From Histidinibacterium lentulum (GTDB lineage Bacteria; Pseudomonadota; Alphaproteobacteria; Rhodobacterales; Rhodobacteraceae), in contig NZ_ML119089.1 of assembly GCF_003789055.1 (NCBI RefSeq), forward strand, positions 62,001 through 126,000: a stretch of 64,000 bases of DNA. The letters are read 5' to 3'. Shown in pieces: positions 53,069-62,074 of the stretch. The position numbers and the translations under genes were made by a program. Under the pieces are notes generated by a model. That model worked only from the letters and a program-made list of their open reading frames with translations. It was not told the origin of the DNA and did no database searches. Every line of letters starts with the position of its first letter. The first letter of the stretch is position 1.

Positions 53069-53814
53069 GCCACGCCGAGCCGCGCAGTCACCTCGTCCAC
53101 CGCCGCCTCGATCGCGGCAAGACAGGAAGGTGTGGAGAAGCGGTGATCGGCGTCCTTCACAAGCGTCAACCTGATGTCGCCGCCTTCCGCATGGGCGAGC
53201 AGCCGGAGCGCCGTCTCCACGGACACGTCGGGATCGGCCGTGCCCTGCAGCATTCGCACCGGGATGTCGACCCGGAGCGGGCTGCGCAGCACGAGGTGCC
53301 GTCGCCCGTCCTCGATCAGCCGGCGCGTGATCGGCAGAGGGTCTCCATAGTCCGATGGCAGGCGCACGAGGCCCTCCCGCACCAGTTCGGAACGGCGTTC
53401 GTCATCCCAACTCCCCCAGAATCCGTCCTCCGTGAAATCGGGCGCCGCGGCGATGGTGACGAGCCCCGCCACCAGCTCGGGCCTCTCCCGGACAAGCAGG
53501 CAGGAGATCCAGCCCCCCATGGAGGAGCCGACGAGGATTGCAGGCCGCCCCAGCGTCTCCAGCACGGCGCGGGCGTCCTCCGTCCAGTCTCCGATCGCGC
53601 CTTCTTCGAAAGCCCCCTCGGACTGTCCGTGCCCCGAGTAATCGAACCGCACGAAGGCCCTGCCGGTGCGCTGCGCCCAGGCTTCAAGATGCAGCGCCTT
53701 GGTTCCTTCCATGTCCGACCGGAACCCCGACAGGAACAGGACGGGTGGCCCCAACCCTTCGGTCCGGACAAGGGCAAGCGTCCGGCCCGCCGCGGTCGTG
53801 ATCGTCTCTACCAT
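53065..53814 (-). CDS. Alpha/beta-hydrolase (ABHD10/peptidase-like)
   Basis: 249-residue cytoplasmic hydrolase with a full triad: LFLSGFRSDMEGTKA (oxyanion; the FRSDMxGxKA pattern is typical of ABHD10-like proteins), FDYSGHGQSEG, nucleophile GSSMGG (~95-100), acid in RMLQGTADPDVS and His in DADHRFS. Probably a thioesterase or depalmitoylase-like esterase by family. The start at 53814 has no upstream partner; it leads the pair with the GTG-started hydrolase. Confidence 0.87.
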   Translation of the reverse strand: MVETITTAAGRTLALVRTEGLGPPVLFLSGFRSDMEGTKALHLEAWAQRTGRAFVRFDYSGHGQSEGAFEEGAIGDWTEDARAVLETLGRPAILVGSSMGGWISCLLVRERPELVAGLVTIAAAPDFTEDGFWGSWDDERRSELVREGLVRLPSDYGDPLPITRRLIEDGRRHLVLRSPLRVDIPVRMLQGTADPDVSVETALRLLAHAEGGDIRLTLVKDADHRFSTPSCLAAIEAAVDEVTARLGVA

Positions 53815-53891
53815 GGCGCCTTCCGCCTCGCGGGTCCCTCTGTCGCGGCAGACTCACCACGACTGCGGGGCCGCGTGCAAGGGGCTGGACG

Positions 53892-54377
53892 CTATCGCAG
53901 CGGAGCGGCGCAGGGCAGAGCGGGAAAGGCCCGGTCTTTCAGCGGCGCCTCGCCCAGAGGTACCGGCAGGCCGCGATGGCCCCGCGCTGCGAGCAGGTCG
54001 TCCATCACGCCCCAGCTGAGGATCTCGCGCGCCGCAAGGGCGGCCGCATCACCATGTGGCGCGGGACGGGCCCCGGCGAGGCTCCGCGGGACCTCGCAGG
54101 CGGGCTCCCCCTTCACCACGGGCGGCGCCACTGGCCGCTCGGGCTCCGCCTCTGCCACGACAGGCGGGGGGGCGGGCGCAGGTGCGGGCGTCACGGGCAC
54201 CTTGTCGGCCTCCACCACCTCGGGCGCGGGCGGCGCATCTGCCTCCGCCGCAGGCCGCGCGACAATGGGGTCGTCGAACCGGGAAGGCGCATCGCTGACG
54301 ATATAGGGCTGGGCCACGGCGAGCGACCCGATGAGGGCTCCGGCGAAGAGCAGCAGTTGGAGCGGAAGACGATGCAT
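53892..54377 (-). CDS. Hypothetical exported Pro-rich protein
   Basis: 161 residues with an N-terminal signal or anchor segment (MHRLPLQLLLFAGALIGSLA, possible cleavage AVA/QP). A Pro/Ala/Glu-rich middle (~45-90, including APAPAPPPVV) precedes a ~55-residue C-terminal part with two cysteines (PACEVP and PALPCAAP). Predicted periplasmic. Family not recognised. It is convergent on nothing and divergent from the ArsR-SRPBCC gene. Confidence 0.65.
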   Translation of the reverse strand: MHRLPLQLLLFAGALIGSLAVAQPYIVSDAPSRFDDPIVARPAAEADAPPAPEVVEADKVPVTPAPAPAPPPVVAEAEPERPVAPPVVKGEPACEVPRSLAGARPAPHGDAAALAAREILSWGVMDDLLAARGHRGLPVPLGEAPLKDRAFPALPCAAPLR

Positions 54378-54518
54378 GGCGGACCTCCAGGGACAGGGGT
54401 TGCGGTTGAACTCCTCCGGACAGGACCGATTCGCCCGCCGCCGGGCAATGTCGCCCCGCTGCTATTCGATGACGAGCCCATCAAGCCCTTGAAATATCAG
54501 GACATCAGTCAGTTAAAT

Positions 54519-54557
54519 GTTACCCTATTGTAACGTGATTATTTAGTCACCTATAAC
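54519..54557 (+). promoter_or_regulatory. Promoter with overlapping operator-like palindromes for the ArsR-SRPBCC gene
   Basis: TTGTAA (54528-54533), 18-bp spacer, TATAAC (54552-54557) predict a transcript start at about 54564, the ATG itself, i.e. a leaderless mRNA. Two inverted repeats overlap it: GTTAC-N6-GTAAC (54519-54534) and GTGA-N8-TCAC (54535-54550). They are plausible autoregulatory operators for the encoded HTH. The AT-rich stretch stands out from the surroundings. Confidence 0.6.
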
Positions 54558-54563
54558 GCACCC

Positions 54564-55331
54564 ATGGACGCTCTCTTCAAAGCCCTCAACGACCCTGCCC
54601 GCCGCGCCCTGCTCGACTCCTTGCGACAGAGCGACGGGCAGACCCTCACCGACCTCGAGGCCCAGTTCGACATGAGCCGCTTCGGTGTCATGAAGCACCT
54701 GAAGGTTCTGGAGGACGCCCAGCTCGTGACCCCGGTCAGACGGGGCCGCTTCAAGCACCACTACCTCAACCCCCTGCCCCTGCAGGAGGTGCTCGGCCGT
54801 TGGATCGATCCCTTCCTGAAGCCGCAGGCCCAAGCTCTCGCCCGCCTCAAGGCCGACCTCGAAAGGACCAGTTCCATGACCGAACGAAAACCCGACTACA
54901 TGATGTCCACCTATATCAAGTGCAGCCAGGAGGCGCTCTGGAATGCCCTCCGCAGCGCCCCCGACGTGGCGAACTACGATTTTCTCGGGCAGTCCGCCGA
55001 ACGGGAGGGCGACACCATCATCTACCGCGCGCCCGACGGCACGGTCACCTTGCATGCCCGGGAATTGGAGGCGGTGCCTATGACACGCCTCGTCACAACC
55101 TTCGAGCCCAAGTGGGAGCCCGATGCCAAGGTATCGCGGGTCGTCTACCTGATCGAGCCGCAAGGCGACTTCTGCCGTCTGACGGTCGAACACCACGGCC
55201 TGGCCCACGATCCGGCCGGCGGCACGGCCGATGGCTGGGAGCGCACGATCGCGGGACTCAAGACCTGGCTCGAGACCGGCGTGCCGACGACCTTCGGCGG
55301 AGACCATCTCTGGGAGGAGCACGAAGCCTGA
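54564..55331 (+). CDS. ArsR-type HTH fused to SRPBCC (AHSA1-like) domain
   Basis: 255 residues. Residues ~1-85 are an ArsR-family winged helix ([38 protein letters not shown], the recognition helix, and [11 protein letters not shown] wing). Residues ~105-250 are a START/AHSA1-like ligand pocket ([20 protein letters not shown] to [16 protein letters not shown]). No Cys metal site of ArsR type. The fusion suggests a one-component sensor whose hydrophobic ligand sits in the SRPBCC cavity; separate ArsR plus SRPBCC pairs are common. Probably controls itself through the adjoining palindromes. Confidence 0.88.
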   Translation: MDALFKALNDPARRALLDSLRQSDGQTLTDLEAQFDMSRFGVMKHLKVLEDAQLVTPVRRGRFKHHYLNPLPLQEVLGRWIDPFLKPQAQALARLKADLERTSSMTERKPDYMMSTYIKCSQEALWNALRSAPDVANYDFLGQSAEREGDTIIYRAPDGTVTLHARELEAVPMTRLVTTFEPKWEPDAKVSRVVYLIEPQGDFCRLTVEHHGLAHDPAGGTADGWERTIAGLKTWLETGVPTTFGGDHLWEEHEA

Positions 55332-55456
55332 TCCACCCCCGGGTTGACAGAACTGGCCGTGGCGCCCATCAGGGCGCCGCGGCCTCAGTCTTGGCCGCAG
55401 CCATAACCCGCAACCGGGCGTTCCGTGGGCGCCGAACCGACGAGGAGTGCAGGCCG

Positions 55457-57415
55457 ATGAGCCTCGACCAGTCCCAGATTTCGCTGACCTTTCCCGATGG
55501 CAACGCGCGCAGCTATGCCGCGGGCATCACCGCCGCAGAGGTCGCCGGCGACATCTCCACCAGCCTCGCCAAGAAGGCCATCAGCGCCACCGTGAACGGC
55601 GCGCATTATGATCTGCAGTGGCCCATCGAGCGGGACGCCGAGATCGCCATTCACACCATGGCCGACGACGTGCAGGCGCTGGAGCTGATCCGTCACGACC
55701 TCGCGCACATCATGGCCCGTGCGGTGCAGGAGCTCTGGCCCGAGGTGAAGGTCACCATCGGCCCGGTGATCCAGAACGGCTGGTACTACGACTTCGACCG
55801 CTCCGAGCCCTTCACGCCCGAGGACCTCGGCACCATCGAGGCGAAGATGAAGGAGATCATCAACGCCCGCGATCCCGTCCGCACCGAGGTGTGGGAGCGG
55901 ACCCGCGCCATCGAGCACTATGCCTCGAACGGCGAGCCCTACAAGGTGGAGCTGATCGAGGCGATCCCCGGCGACGAGCCCCTGCGCATGTACTGGCACG
56001 GCCACTGGCAGGACCTCTGCCGCGGCCCGCATCTCCAGCATACCGGCCAGGTGCCCGCCGACGCGTTCAAGCTCATGTCCATCGCCGGGGCCTACTGGCG
56101 CGGCGACAGCTCCCGCCAGCAGCTTCAGCGCATCTACGGCGTGGCCTTCAAGAACCGCGAGGGGCTGAAGGCGCACCTGACCTTCCTCGAGGAGGCAGCG
56201 AAACGTGACCATCGCAAGCTCGGCCGGGAGATGGAGCTCTTCCACTTCCAGGAAGAGGCGCCGGGGATGGTGTTCTGGCATCCCGACGGCTGGACGATCT
56301 ACCGCGTGCTCGAGGATTACATGCGCCGCAAGCTGACCGCCGCAGGATACCGCGAGATCAGGACGCCGCAGGTCGTGGACCGCAAGCTCTGGGAGGCTTC
56401 GGGCCACTGGGACAAGTACCGTGAGAACATGTACATCACGGAAATCGACGAGGAGCACGCCAACGAAAAGCGCGTGAACGCCCTCAAGCCGATGAACTGC
56501 CCCTGCCACGTCCAGATCTTCAACCAGGGCATCAAGTCCTACCGCGACCTGCCGCTCCGCCTCGCCGAATTCGGCTCCTGCCACAGGTATGAGGCCCACG
56601 GCGCGCTGCACGGGCTGATGCGCGTGCGCGGCTTCACCCAGGACGATGCCCATATCTTCTGCACCGAGGACCAGATCGAGCAGGAATGCGGGAAGTTCAT
56701 CGGCCTTCTGTCCGACATCTACCGCGACACGGGCTTTGCCTCCTTCGACATCAAGCTATCGACCCGGCCCGAAGTGCGCGTGGGGAGCGACGAAGTCTGG
56801 GACAAGGCAGAGGCCGCGCTCGAACAGGCGATCCTGTCGGTGCGCAACGATTACGAGGTCGACCCCGGCGAAGGCGCCTTCTACGGACCCAAGCTCGATT
56901 TCAAGCTGACCGACGCCATCGGGCGGGAATGGCAGTGCGGCACCTTCCAGGCCGACTTCAACCTGCCCGAGCGGCTCGATGCCACCTACATCGGCGAGGA
57001 CGGGGCAAAGCATCGACCGGTCATGCTGCACCGCGCCATCCTCGGCTCCTTCGAGCGCTTCATCGGCATCCTGATCGAGAACTACGCGGGCAAGCTGCCG
57101 CTCTGGCTCGCGCCCCGGCAGGTGGTCGTGGCCTCCATCGTCTCCGAGGCCGATCCCTACGTGCACGAGGTTGTGGCCCAACTGCGCGCGGCGGGCCTGC
57201 GCGCCGAGGCGGACGTGCGCAACGAGAAGATCAACTACAAGGTCCGCGAGCATTCCGTGGGCAAGGTTCCGGTGATCCTCGCCTGCGGCGCCCGCGAGGT
57301 GGCGGAACGCACCGTCTCGGTGCGCAGGCTCGGCGATAAGGAGACCGCTGTAACAAATCTCGCAGAGATCGTTCCGGCGCTCGCGCATGAGGCGCTGCCA
57401 CCAGACCTAGCGTAA
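55457..57415 (+). CDS. thrS: Threonine--tRNA ligase
   Basis: ThrRS charges tRNA-Thr. From the ATG at 55457 (GAGGAG upstream) it has 652 residues: TGS domain (~1-62), editing domain with [11 protein letters not shown] and the Cys-containing LCRGPHL (~185-191), class II core with MNCPCH (motif 2 region, zinc Cys), and the C-terminal anticodon domain (VRRLGDKE). Full length. Upstream, TTGACA at 55344 and a GGCGCCC/GGGCGCC hairpin (55361-55378) may be promoter and leader elements. An intrinsic terminator follows. Confidence 0.97.
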   Translation: MSLDQSQISLTFPDGNARSYAAGITAAEVAGDISTSLAKKAISATVNGAHYDLQWPIERDAEIAIHTMADDVQALELIRHDLAHIMARAVQELWPEVKVTIGPVIQNGWYYDFDRSEPFTPEDLGTIEAKMKEIINARDPVRTEVWERTRAIEHYASNGEPYKVELIEAIPGDEPLRMYWHGHWQDLCRGPHLQHTGQVPADAFKLMSIAGAYWRGDSSRQQLQRIYGVAFKNREGLKAHLTFLEEAAKRDHRKLGREMELFHFQEEAPGMVFWHPDGWTIYRVLEDYMRRKLTAAGYREIRTPQVVDRKLWEASGHWDKYRENMYITEIDEEHANEKRVNALKPMNCPCHVQIFNQGIKSYRDLPLRLAEFGSCHRYEAHGALHGLMRVRGFTQDDAHIFCTEDQIEQECGKFIGLLSDIYRDTGFASFDIKLSTRPEVRVGSDEVWDKAEAALEQAILSVRNDYEVDPGEGAFYGPKLDFKLTDAIGREWQCGTFQADFNLPERLDATYIGEDGAKHRPVMLHRAILGSFERFIGILIENYAGKLPLWLAPRQVVVASIVSEADPYVHEVVAQLRAAGLRAEADVRNEKINYKVREHSVGKVPVILACGAREVAERTVSVRRLGDKETAVTNLAEIVPALAHEALPPDLA

Positions 57416-57439
57416 CATCCACCCGCGCCAAGTTACAGA

Positions 57440-57476
57440 AGACCCGTCCCTGACGCAGGGGCGGGTCTCTTGTTTT
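57440..57476 (+). terminator. Intrinsic terminator after thrS
   Basis: Stem AGACCCGTCCCTG / CAGGGGCGGGTCT with loop ACG (57440-57468), followed by CTTGTTTT. Strong hairpin with a T-rich tail 25 bp after the thrS stop. Confidence 0.85.
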
Positions 57477-57636
57477 CAGCCTCTTGCGGCGTCTCAACGC
57501 CCGTACGGGTGCGACAGCCCGTCACGCCCCCGAGAGCTACGTCCGCGTGATTGGCCGGAGAGCCCCGTGCCGGCCTAGCGTCGGAGCGTCCCCTCACGGG
57601 AGACGCCGCATCACCCAGACACCAAGGGAGCTCAAC

Positions 57637-57990
57637 ATGTCCAACGCCACCAAGACCCTCGCCCTCGCCGCCTCGGTCGCCACCGCGCTCGCGGGGCTCA
57701 CCACCGCCGCCCATGCCCAGGCCCAGGAGAAGTGCTTCGGCGTGTCCCTCGCCGGCGAGAACGACTGCGCCGCCGGTCCTGGCACCACCTGCGCCGGCAC
57801 CTCCACCGTCGATTACCAGGGCAACGCCTGGACGCTCGTGCCCGCCGGCACCTGCGCCGAGATCGAACTGCCCGACGGTCGTATGGGCATGACGCTCGAG
57901 GCCGTGGAGGCCGCAGGCTTCGAAGGCCTGAACCGCGATCTGCCCGAGGGCACCGATACCTCGGTCCTGATGCCCGTCGACGGCGCCTGA
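57637..57990 (+). CDS. bufA: Bufferin-type metallophore precursor (DUF2282)
   Basis: 117-residue RiPP precursor with a long signal peptide (~1-28, cleavage in AAHAQAQ) and a Cys-containing core: Cys 33, 44, 52 and 73 in [25 protein letters not shown] and [10 protein letters not shown]. This is the DUF2282/BufA1 pattern. Bufferins carry MNIO-made thiooxazole modifications on core cysteines and bind copper in the periplasm (family knowledge). It is followed directly by the MNIO enzyme and the DUF2063 partner. The start ATG follows AAGGGAG. It probably responds to copper or an ECF sigma, but no operator was identified. Confidence 0.9.
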   Translation: MSNATKTLALAASVATALAGLTTAAHAQAQEKCFGVSLAGENDCAAGPGTTCAGTSTVDYQGNAWTLVPAGTCAEIELPDGRMGMTLEAVEAAGFEGLNRDLPEGTDTSVLMPVDGA

Positions 57991-58046
57991 TTCCCCGCCC
58001 GGGGGCGCGGTCCGCCGCGCCCCCGGCCCCAGCCCCGGAGCCTCCG

Positions 58047-58904
58047 ATGTTCGACGCCACCCGCCCCGGCCTGCCCGCCCGCCCCGGCGTGGGCTACAAG
58101 TCCCGCCACTTCCAGGCCTTGATGACCGATCCCGGCCCCGTGGGCTGGATCGAGATCCATGCCGAGAACTGCATGGGAGACGGCGGACGGCCCCTTGCGC
58201 AGCTTCAGGCCCTGTCCGCCCGGTTCCCGGTCTCCGTCCATGGCGTCGGCCTCTCGATCGGCGGCGAGGCCCCGCTCGACCGCGACCACCTCGCCCGCCT
58301 GCGCCGCCTCTGCGACCGGATCACCCCCGCCTCCTTCTCCGAGCACCTGGCCTGGTCGACCCATGACTCCCGGTTCCTCAACGACCTCCTCCCGCTGCCC
58401 TATACCGTCGCCACGCTGGCCCGCGTCGCGGATCACATCGCCGAGGTGCAGGACGTGCTGGGCCGCCGGATGCTGCTGGAAAATCCCTCGAGCTACCTCG
58501 CCTTCCGCGAGAGCACCCTGACCGAAACCGATTTTCTTGCGGAGATCGTCGCCCGCACGGGCTGCGGGCTCCTGCTCGACGTCAACAACGTCTTCGTGTC
58601 GGCCACCAACCTCGCCACCTCGCCGCAGGACTACATCGCCGCCTTCCCGGTGGAGCATGTGGCCGAAATCCACCTCGGCGGTCATGACGAGGACCGGGAC
58701 GACGACGGCGCGCCGCTCCTGATCGACAGCCATGGCCGCGAAGTGGCCGACCCGGTCTGGGCGCTTCTCGACATCACCCTCGCCCGCACCGGCCCGAAGC
58801 CGCTCCTGATCGAATGGGACACGGACGTCCCCGACTGGCCCGTCCTCCGCGCCGAGGCGGGCCGCGCGGCCCGGGCCCTCGACCGTCTCCACGCCGGAGG
58901 CTGA
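58047..58904 (+). CDS. bufB: MNIO-family multinuclear iron enzyme BufB (DUF692)
   Basis: 285-residue TIM-barrel enzyme that oxidises Cys residues of the bufferin precursor to thiooxazole using non-haem irons. Metal-ligand segments are intact: [58 protein letters not shown] and IEWDTD. Length is as expected for DUF692. It lies 56 bp after bufA and 1 bp before bufC. Confidence 0.93.
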   Translation: MFDATRPGLPARPGVGYKSRHFQALMTDPGPVGWIEIHAENCMGDGGRPLAQLQALSARFPVSVHGVGLSIGGEAPLDRDHLARLRRLCDRITPASFSEHLAWSTHDSRFLNDLLPLPYTVATLARVADHIAEVQDVLGRRMLLENPSSYLAFRESTLTETDFLAEIVARTGCGLLLDVNNVFVSATNLATSPQDYIAAFPVEHVAEIHLGGHDEDRDDDGAPLLIDSHGREVADPVWALLDITLARTGPKPLLIEWDTDVPDWPVLRAEAGRAARALDRLHAGG

Positions 58905-58905
58905 G

Positions 58906-59691
58906 ATGCGGTCCCCATCCTCATCTGGCCAGAAATACTCCCTTTCGGCGCAACCGCAGCCAAGTCTCCGCCAGCCGGAGTTCGTGGCCGCCCTGCTCGC
59001 GCCCGAAACGGCGGTCCCCCCGGGGCTCACCGGCCCGGACGGATCGCCCGCGGGAAAGCGGTTCGACATCTACCGCAACAACGTCGCCGTCAGCCTGACC
59101 GAGGCGCTGGAGACCGGCTTTCCTGTCCTTCGAAAGCTTGTCGGAGAGGCGTTCTTCGCCGCCCTGGCGGGCGTCTTCCTGCGCCGCCACCTGCCCTCCT
59201 CGCCGATCCTTGCCCGTTACGGACAGGAGATGCCCGCCTTCCTCGCCGAATTCCCGCCCGTGGCGCATCTGCCCTACCTCCCCGATGTGGCCCGGCTGGA
59301 ACTGGCCCTTCGCGCGGCCTACCACGCGGGGGATGCAAGCCCGCTCGACCCCGCCGCCCTCGGCGCCCTCGCCCCCGAGGCGCTGGACAGGGCCCTCCTG
59401 ATCTTCTCTCCTGCGGTTCAGCTCGTCCGCTCCATCCATCCCGTCCACGCCATCTGGGCCGCGAACAGCGATCCCGCCGCACCGCGCCCGCGGCCCGGGG
59501 CGCAGGCCGCTCTCGTGACGCGGCCCGGCTTCGACCCCCTCGCCGATCCCCTCGGCCCGAATGACGGCGAGCTCGTCGCCGGTCTCATGGAGGGCAAGCC
59601 CCTCGGACTGGCGGCGGAAGCCGGTGGCGATCTCGCCCGGGTGCTGTCGCTGCTCCTGTCCCGCAATGCCATCACGGAGCTATGCACATGA
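58906..59691 (+). CDS. bufC: Bufferin partner protein BufC (DUF2063)
   Basis: 261 residues. The conserved DUF2063 domain begins near residue 22 (RQPEFVAALLAPETAVPPGL; FDIYRNNVAVSLTEALETGF), followed by a variable C-terminal domain. BufC acts with BufB as the peptide-recognition partner (family knowledge). The first ~18 codons overlap a copy of a Rhodobacterales-type extragenic repeat, so the true start may be internal or the repeat has created a new N-terminus. It ends in an ATGA overlap with doxX. Confidence 0.9.
   Translation: MRSPSSSGQKYSLSAQPQPSLRQPEFVAALLAPETAVPPGLTGPDGSPAGKRFDIYRNNVAVSLTEALETGFPVLRKLVGEAFFAALAGVFLRRHLPSSPILARYGQEMPAFLAEFPPVAHLPYLPDVARLELALRAAYHAGDASPLDPAALGALAPEALDRALLIFSPAVQLVRSIHPVHAIWAANSDPAAPRPRPGAQAALVTRPGFDPLADPLGPNDGELVAGLMEGKPLGLAAEAGGDLARVLSLLLSRNAITELCT
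58919..58943. repeat. Extragenic repeat sequence inside the bufC 5' end
   Basis: The stretch CCTCATCTGGCCAGAAATAC (58919-58938), ending with TCCC, reads in reverse as GGAGTATTTCTGGCCAGATG. This is a sequence I recall as recurring between Rhodobacterales genes beside GC-rich hairpins. A diverged partner occurs at 40591-40612. Here it lies within the annotated bufC reading frame. Confidence 0.45.
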
Positions 59692-60263
59692 TCCCCGTCC
59701 CTGCCCCTCTCGACCGCGTCGGCGACCAGCTCGACCGCCTCTCCGGCCCGGTGCTCACCACCTCTGCGCGCTTGGTCTTCGCCGCGGTGCTCTTCATGTA
59801 TTTCTGGCGCGCGGGTCTGACCAAGCTCGGCGACGGGATCTTCGGCCTCTTCCGGCCCGACCTCGGCGCCTATGCCCAGATCTGGCCGCGGCAGATGGAG
59901 GCCGTGGGCTACGACGTCTCGCAGCTGGGGCTCTGGCATACGCTGGTCGTTCTGGCGGGAACCTGGGCGGAGTTTCTCCTGCCGACGCTGATCGTGCTGG
60001 GACTCTTCACCCGGCTCGCAGCGCTCGGGATGATCGGCTTCGTCGTGATCCAGAGCCTGACCGACATCTATGGCCTCGGCGCCCGGCCCGAGGATATCGG
60101 CCGCTGGTTCGACGCGACGTCGGGCGCGCTGATCCTCGATCAGCGCGCTTTCTGGATCCTTTGCCTTGCGATCCTGGTGATGAAGGGCGGCGGACCGCTC
60201 GCTGTCGACAGGCTGGCGTTCAGAAATGAGCCTTCGGCTCGTCCGGTTTCCCGGCCGCTATAG
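59688..60263 (+). CDS. DoxX-family membrane protein of the bufferin operon
   Basis: 191 residues from the ATG at 59688, which overlaps the bufC stop (ATGA); an ATG two codons earlier is the alternative. Four predicted membrane helices (around 22-42, 75-95, 98-118, 145-165) with the DoxX pattern LVFAAVLFMYFWRAGLTKLG. DoxX proteins often close buf operons. Role in quinone or redox supply is suspected but unproven. The 3' end overlaps a convergent gene by 44 bp. Confidence 0.88.
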   Translation: MIPVPAPLDRVGDQLDRLSGPVLTTSARLVFAAVLFMYFWRAGLTKLGDGIFGLFRPDLGAYAQIWPRQMEAVGYDVSQLGLWHTLVVLAGTWAEFLLPTLIVLGLFTRLAALGMIGFVVIQSLTDIYGLGARPEDIGRWFDATSGALILDQRAFWILCLAILVMKGGGPLAVDRLAFRNEPSARPVSRPL

Positions 60264-60588
60264 CGAGAAGGCCACCCAGCGCCGCGAAGCCGATGGGGAA
60301 CATCGTCGCCACGTTGAAGCCGAACCCGAAATAGAAAAGCGCCGCCGCGCCCAGCATCAGAACCCCGCCCCATAGCGCCCGCGTCTTCGCCATCGCGCCT
60401 CCCGCGATGGCCAGAAGCGGCGCGAAGAAGGAGGCGGCGCGCACGAAGGCCGGGTTCTCGAACACGCCGAACACCTCGCCGATGTCGGCATTGCGGGCCG
60501 TCAGCTCGGCGTAGCCATAGCCGAAAAGGCCGATGAGAATGCCGAAGAGCCCGGCGATGATCCCCAGCATGAGGGCGGCGTTTCGCAT
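60220..60588 (-). CDS. Small four-helix membrane protein (122 aa)
   Basis: Four hydrophobic segments (~5-28, 48-66, 70-92, 95-113: e.g. ALMLGIIAGLFGILIGLFGY and FAALGGLLAIAAG) and a short polar tail. No family recognised. It is convergent with doxX, sharing 44 bp of 3' sequence, so one of the two ends may be over-extended, but both frames look coding. Confidence 0.7.
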   Translation of the reverse strand: MRNAALMLGIIAGLFGILIGLFGYGYAELTARNADIGEVFGVFENPAFVRAASFFAPLLAIAGGAMAKTRALWGGVLMLGAAALFYFGFGFNVATMFPIGFAALGGLLAIAAGKPDEPKAHF

Positions 60589-60630
60589 GTCCTGTCTCCT
60601 TTGGGGTGGCAGATAAGGGTCCCGGGGGGC

Positions 60631-60960
60631 TCAGCCAAGAAGCGTCGCGCGCACGTCCGCGTCCCATCCCGCATGCCAGCGGCCCTGGTGATGAATCACC
60701 GGTCGCTTCATCAGCGTGGGATGGTCCGCAAGCACCCGTGCCGCCGGTCCCTCCCGCTCGGCCTCCGGTAGCGCCCGCCAGGTTGTGGAGCGGCGGTTCA
60801 CCAGCCGGTCCGGTCCCAGCGCCGCCAGCATCGCGGCCAGCGCCTTCTCCGGCACGCCGTCGCGGCGGATGTCCGTCACCTCGGGCTCGTGGCCGGCGGC
60901 GCGAAGGGCTGCGAGGGCCTTGCGGCAGGTGTCGCATGTGGTCAGGGCATAGACCTGCAT
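60631..60960 (-). CDS. ArsC/Spx-family (YffB-like) thioredoxin-fold protein
   Basis: 109 residues from the ATG at 60960. A redox CxxC pair sits at Cys 9 and 12 (TTCDTCRKAL). The ArsC/Spx pattern continues with VNRRSTTWRAL and HPTLMKRPVI (the conserved Arg-Pro segment). YffB-like and Spx-like proteins share this; arsenate-reductase function is not implied because no ars genes are nearby. Cytoplasmic. Confidence 0.85.
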   Translation of the reverse strand: MQVYALTTCDTCRKALAALRAAGHEPEVTDIRRDGVPEKALAAMLAALGPDRLVNRRSTTWRALPEAEREGPAARVLADHPTLMKRPVIHHQGRWHAGWDADVRATLLG

Positions 60961-61112
60961 GGGCGCTTCCTTTTTGGGCAAGCCGCCACCGCGGCTGCGG
61001 GGTCGCGGAGGCGTCACTTGCATTTCGTACGGGTGTGTTACCTCCTGTCCGGGTGGGTGACGTCAAGACCGCCTCTTTCCGCAGGAAGAGGGAAGATCGA
61101 AGGGAGGGCATC

Positions 61113-61319
61113 ATGCCCAAGGGAACCGTGAAATGGTTCAACACCACCAAGGGCTACGGCTTCATCGCCCCCGAGGACGGCGGCAAGGACGTCTTCGTCC
61201 ATGTCTCGGCGGTGGAGCGGGCCGGGATGACCGGGCTGGCCGACGACCAGGTGGTGGAATTCGAGCTGATCGAGGGGCGCGACGGCCGGCAGATGGCCGG
61301 AAACCTGCGCCCCGTCTGA
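61113..61319 (+). CDS. cspA: Cold-shock protein (CspA family)
   Basis: 68-residue single OB-fold RNA chaperone. RNP1 KGYGFI and RNP2 VFVHVS are intact, with the starting GTVKWFN. The start follows a strong AGGGAGGG ribosome site. The leader contains a CCTCTTTCC-GCA-GGAAGAGG hairpin (about 61072-61091) that could affect translation with temperature, as in other csp leaders (inference). Two hairpins follow the gene. Confidence 0.95.
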   Translation: MPKGTVKWFNTTKGYGFIAPEDGGKDVFVHVSAVERAGMTGLADDQVVEFELIEGRDGRQMAGNLRPV

Positions 61320-61371
61320 TCGGCCCGCCGGGGCGTCCACACGTGGACGCCCGGACAAGGCGCTGGCGAAT

Positions 61372-61403
61372 AACGCAAATTCACGAAGCCGCGAATTTGC
61401 GTT
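61372..61403. terminator. Bidirectional terminator between cspA and the small exported-protein gene
   Basis: Perfect 11-bp inverted repeat AACGCAAATTC (61372-61382) / GAATTTGCGTT (61393-61403) with TTAACC then CTCTTT after it on the plus strand. It reaches into the stop codon of the minus-strand gene. A second perfect hairpin, GGGCGTCCAC-AC-GTGGACGCCC, lies at 61331-61352. Confidence 0.65.
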
Positions 61404-61707
61404 AACCTCTTTCTGAGCCCTCTGCGCCGAGGGTCCCTCTGTCCTCCCAGGACTCTCCCATGGCCAGAAGACACGAGGTGCCGGTGGCATAGCGCGCCAC
61501 CAGCGCCCAGTCGCCGCTCTCGGCGCGCCAGACTTCCATGGCTTCCTGGGGGCCGCGGAGGGCGACCGCATGGGGTTCCGTCCCGTAGCGTGGGCCGAGG
61601 CGGGAGGTCAGGACGGAGGTCTCCTCGCAGAGGATCTCCGCGATCGGGCTGGCCGGGGCCGCGCAGGGCAGCAGGAGGACAGCAAGGACCGGAAGCACGC
61701 GCATCAT
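61402..61707 (-). CDS. Hypothetical small exported protein (101 aa)
   Basis: Signal peptide MMRVLPVLAVLLLPCAAPAS followed by an ~80-residue mature protein with two cysteines (EILCEETSVL and GTSCLLAMGESW) likely to form a disulfide. A WxxxSGDWALVARYATG segment suggests a small beta-rich fold. Family not recognised. A TTGACG-N18-TTACAT promoter places the transcript start at the ATG, so the mRNA may be leaderless. No ribosome site is visible, which supports this. Confidence 0.7.
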   Translation of the reverse strand: MMRVLPVLAVLLLPCAAPASPIAEILCEETSVLTSRLGPRYGTEPHAVALRGPQEAMEVWRAESGDWALVARYATGTSCLLAMGESWEDRGTLGAEGSERG

Positions 61708-62074
61708 GGAGGAAATGTAACAGGGGAATGACGGCTTCCGTCAATACTTTGTATATACGTCTCTGGTGTCCCACCCGATTTCCCGGTGACAGCAGGACCG
61801 TGCACCGGACGTGCACCAGGCGTACACAGGTCGTGATAGACGAGGCGCAGGCACTCGATCTGTCGGGGCGGGACGAACCCGGCCGCAGCCGGATCGGGAG
61901 AACGCGATCGCGAGGGCGAGTGGCGGAGGGGGTGGGTCTGACATCCAACCCTCTCCACCCTAACGCTATGTTTTTGTTCACTTTCCGGCTACTTCCCCCT
62001 CCATCAATGATGTTCCGTTCTGCGCCGGGCCAGAGTCGTTTCGACAGGAGGGAACGACGATAGCGGATCTGTCG
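61708..62074. other. 367-bp intergenic region
   Basis: No gene recognised. It contains the promoter of the small exported protein (61715-61744), short direct repeats GTGCACC (61800, 61811) with a related GTACAC at 61822, and otherwise nothing that could be assigned. Protein-like frames across it are Arg/Pro-rich shadows. Confidence 0.6.
61715..61744 (-). promoter_or_regulatory. Candidate promoter giving a leaderless mRNA
   Basis: Minus strand TTGACG (61744-61739), 18-bp spacer, TTACAT (61720-61715). Predicted start ~61708, one base before the ATG at 61707. Confidence 0.5.
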
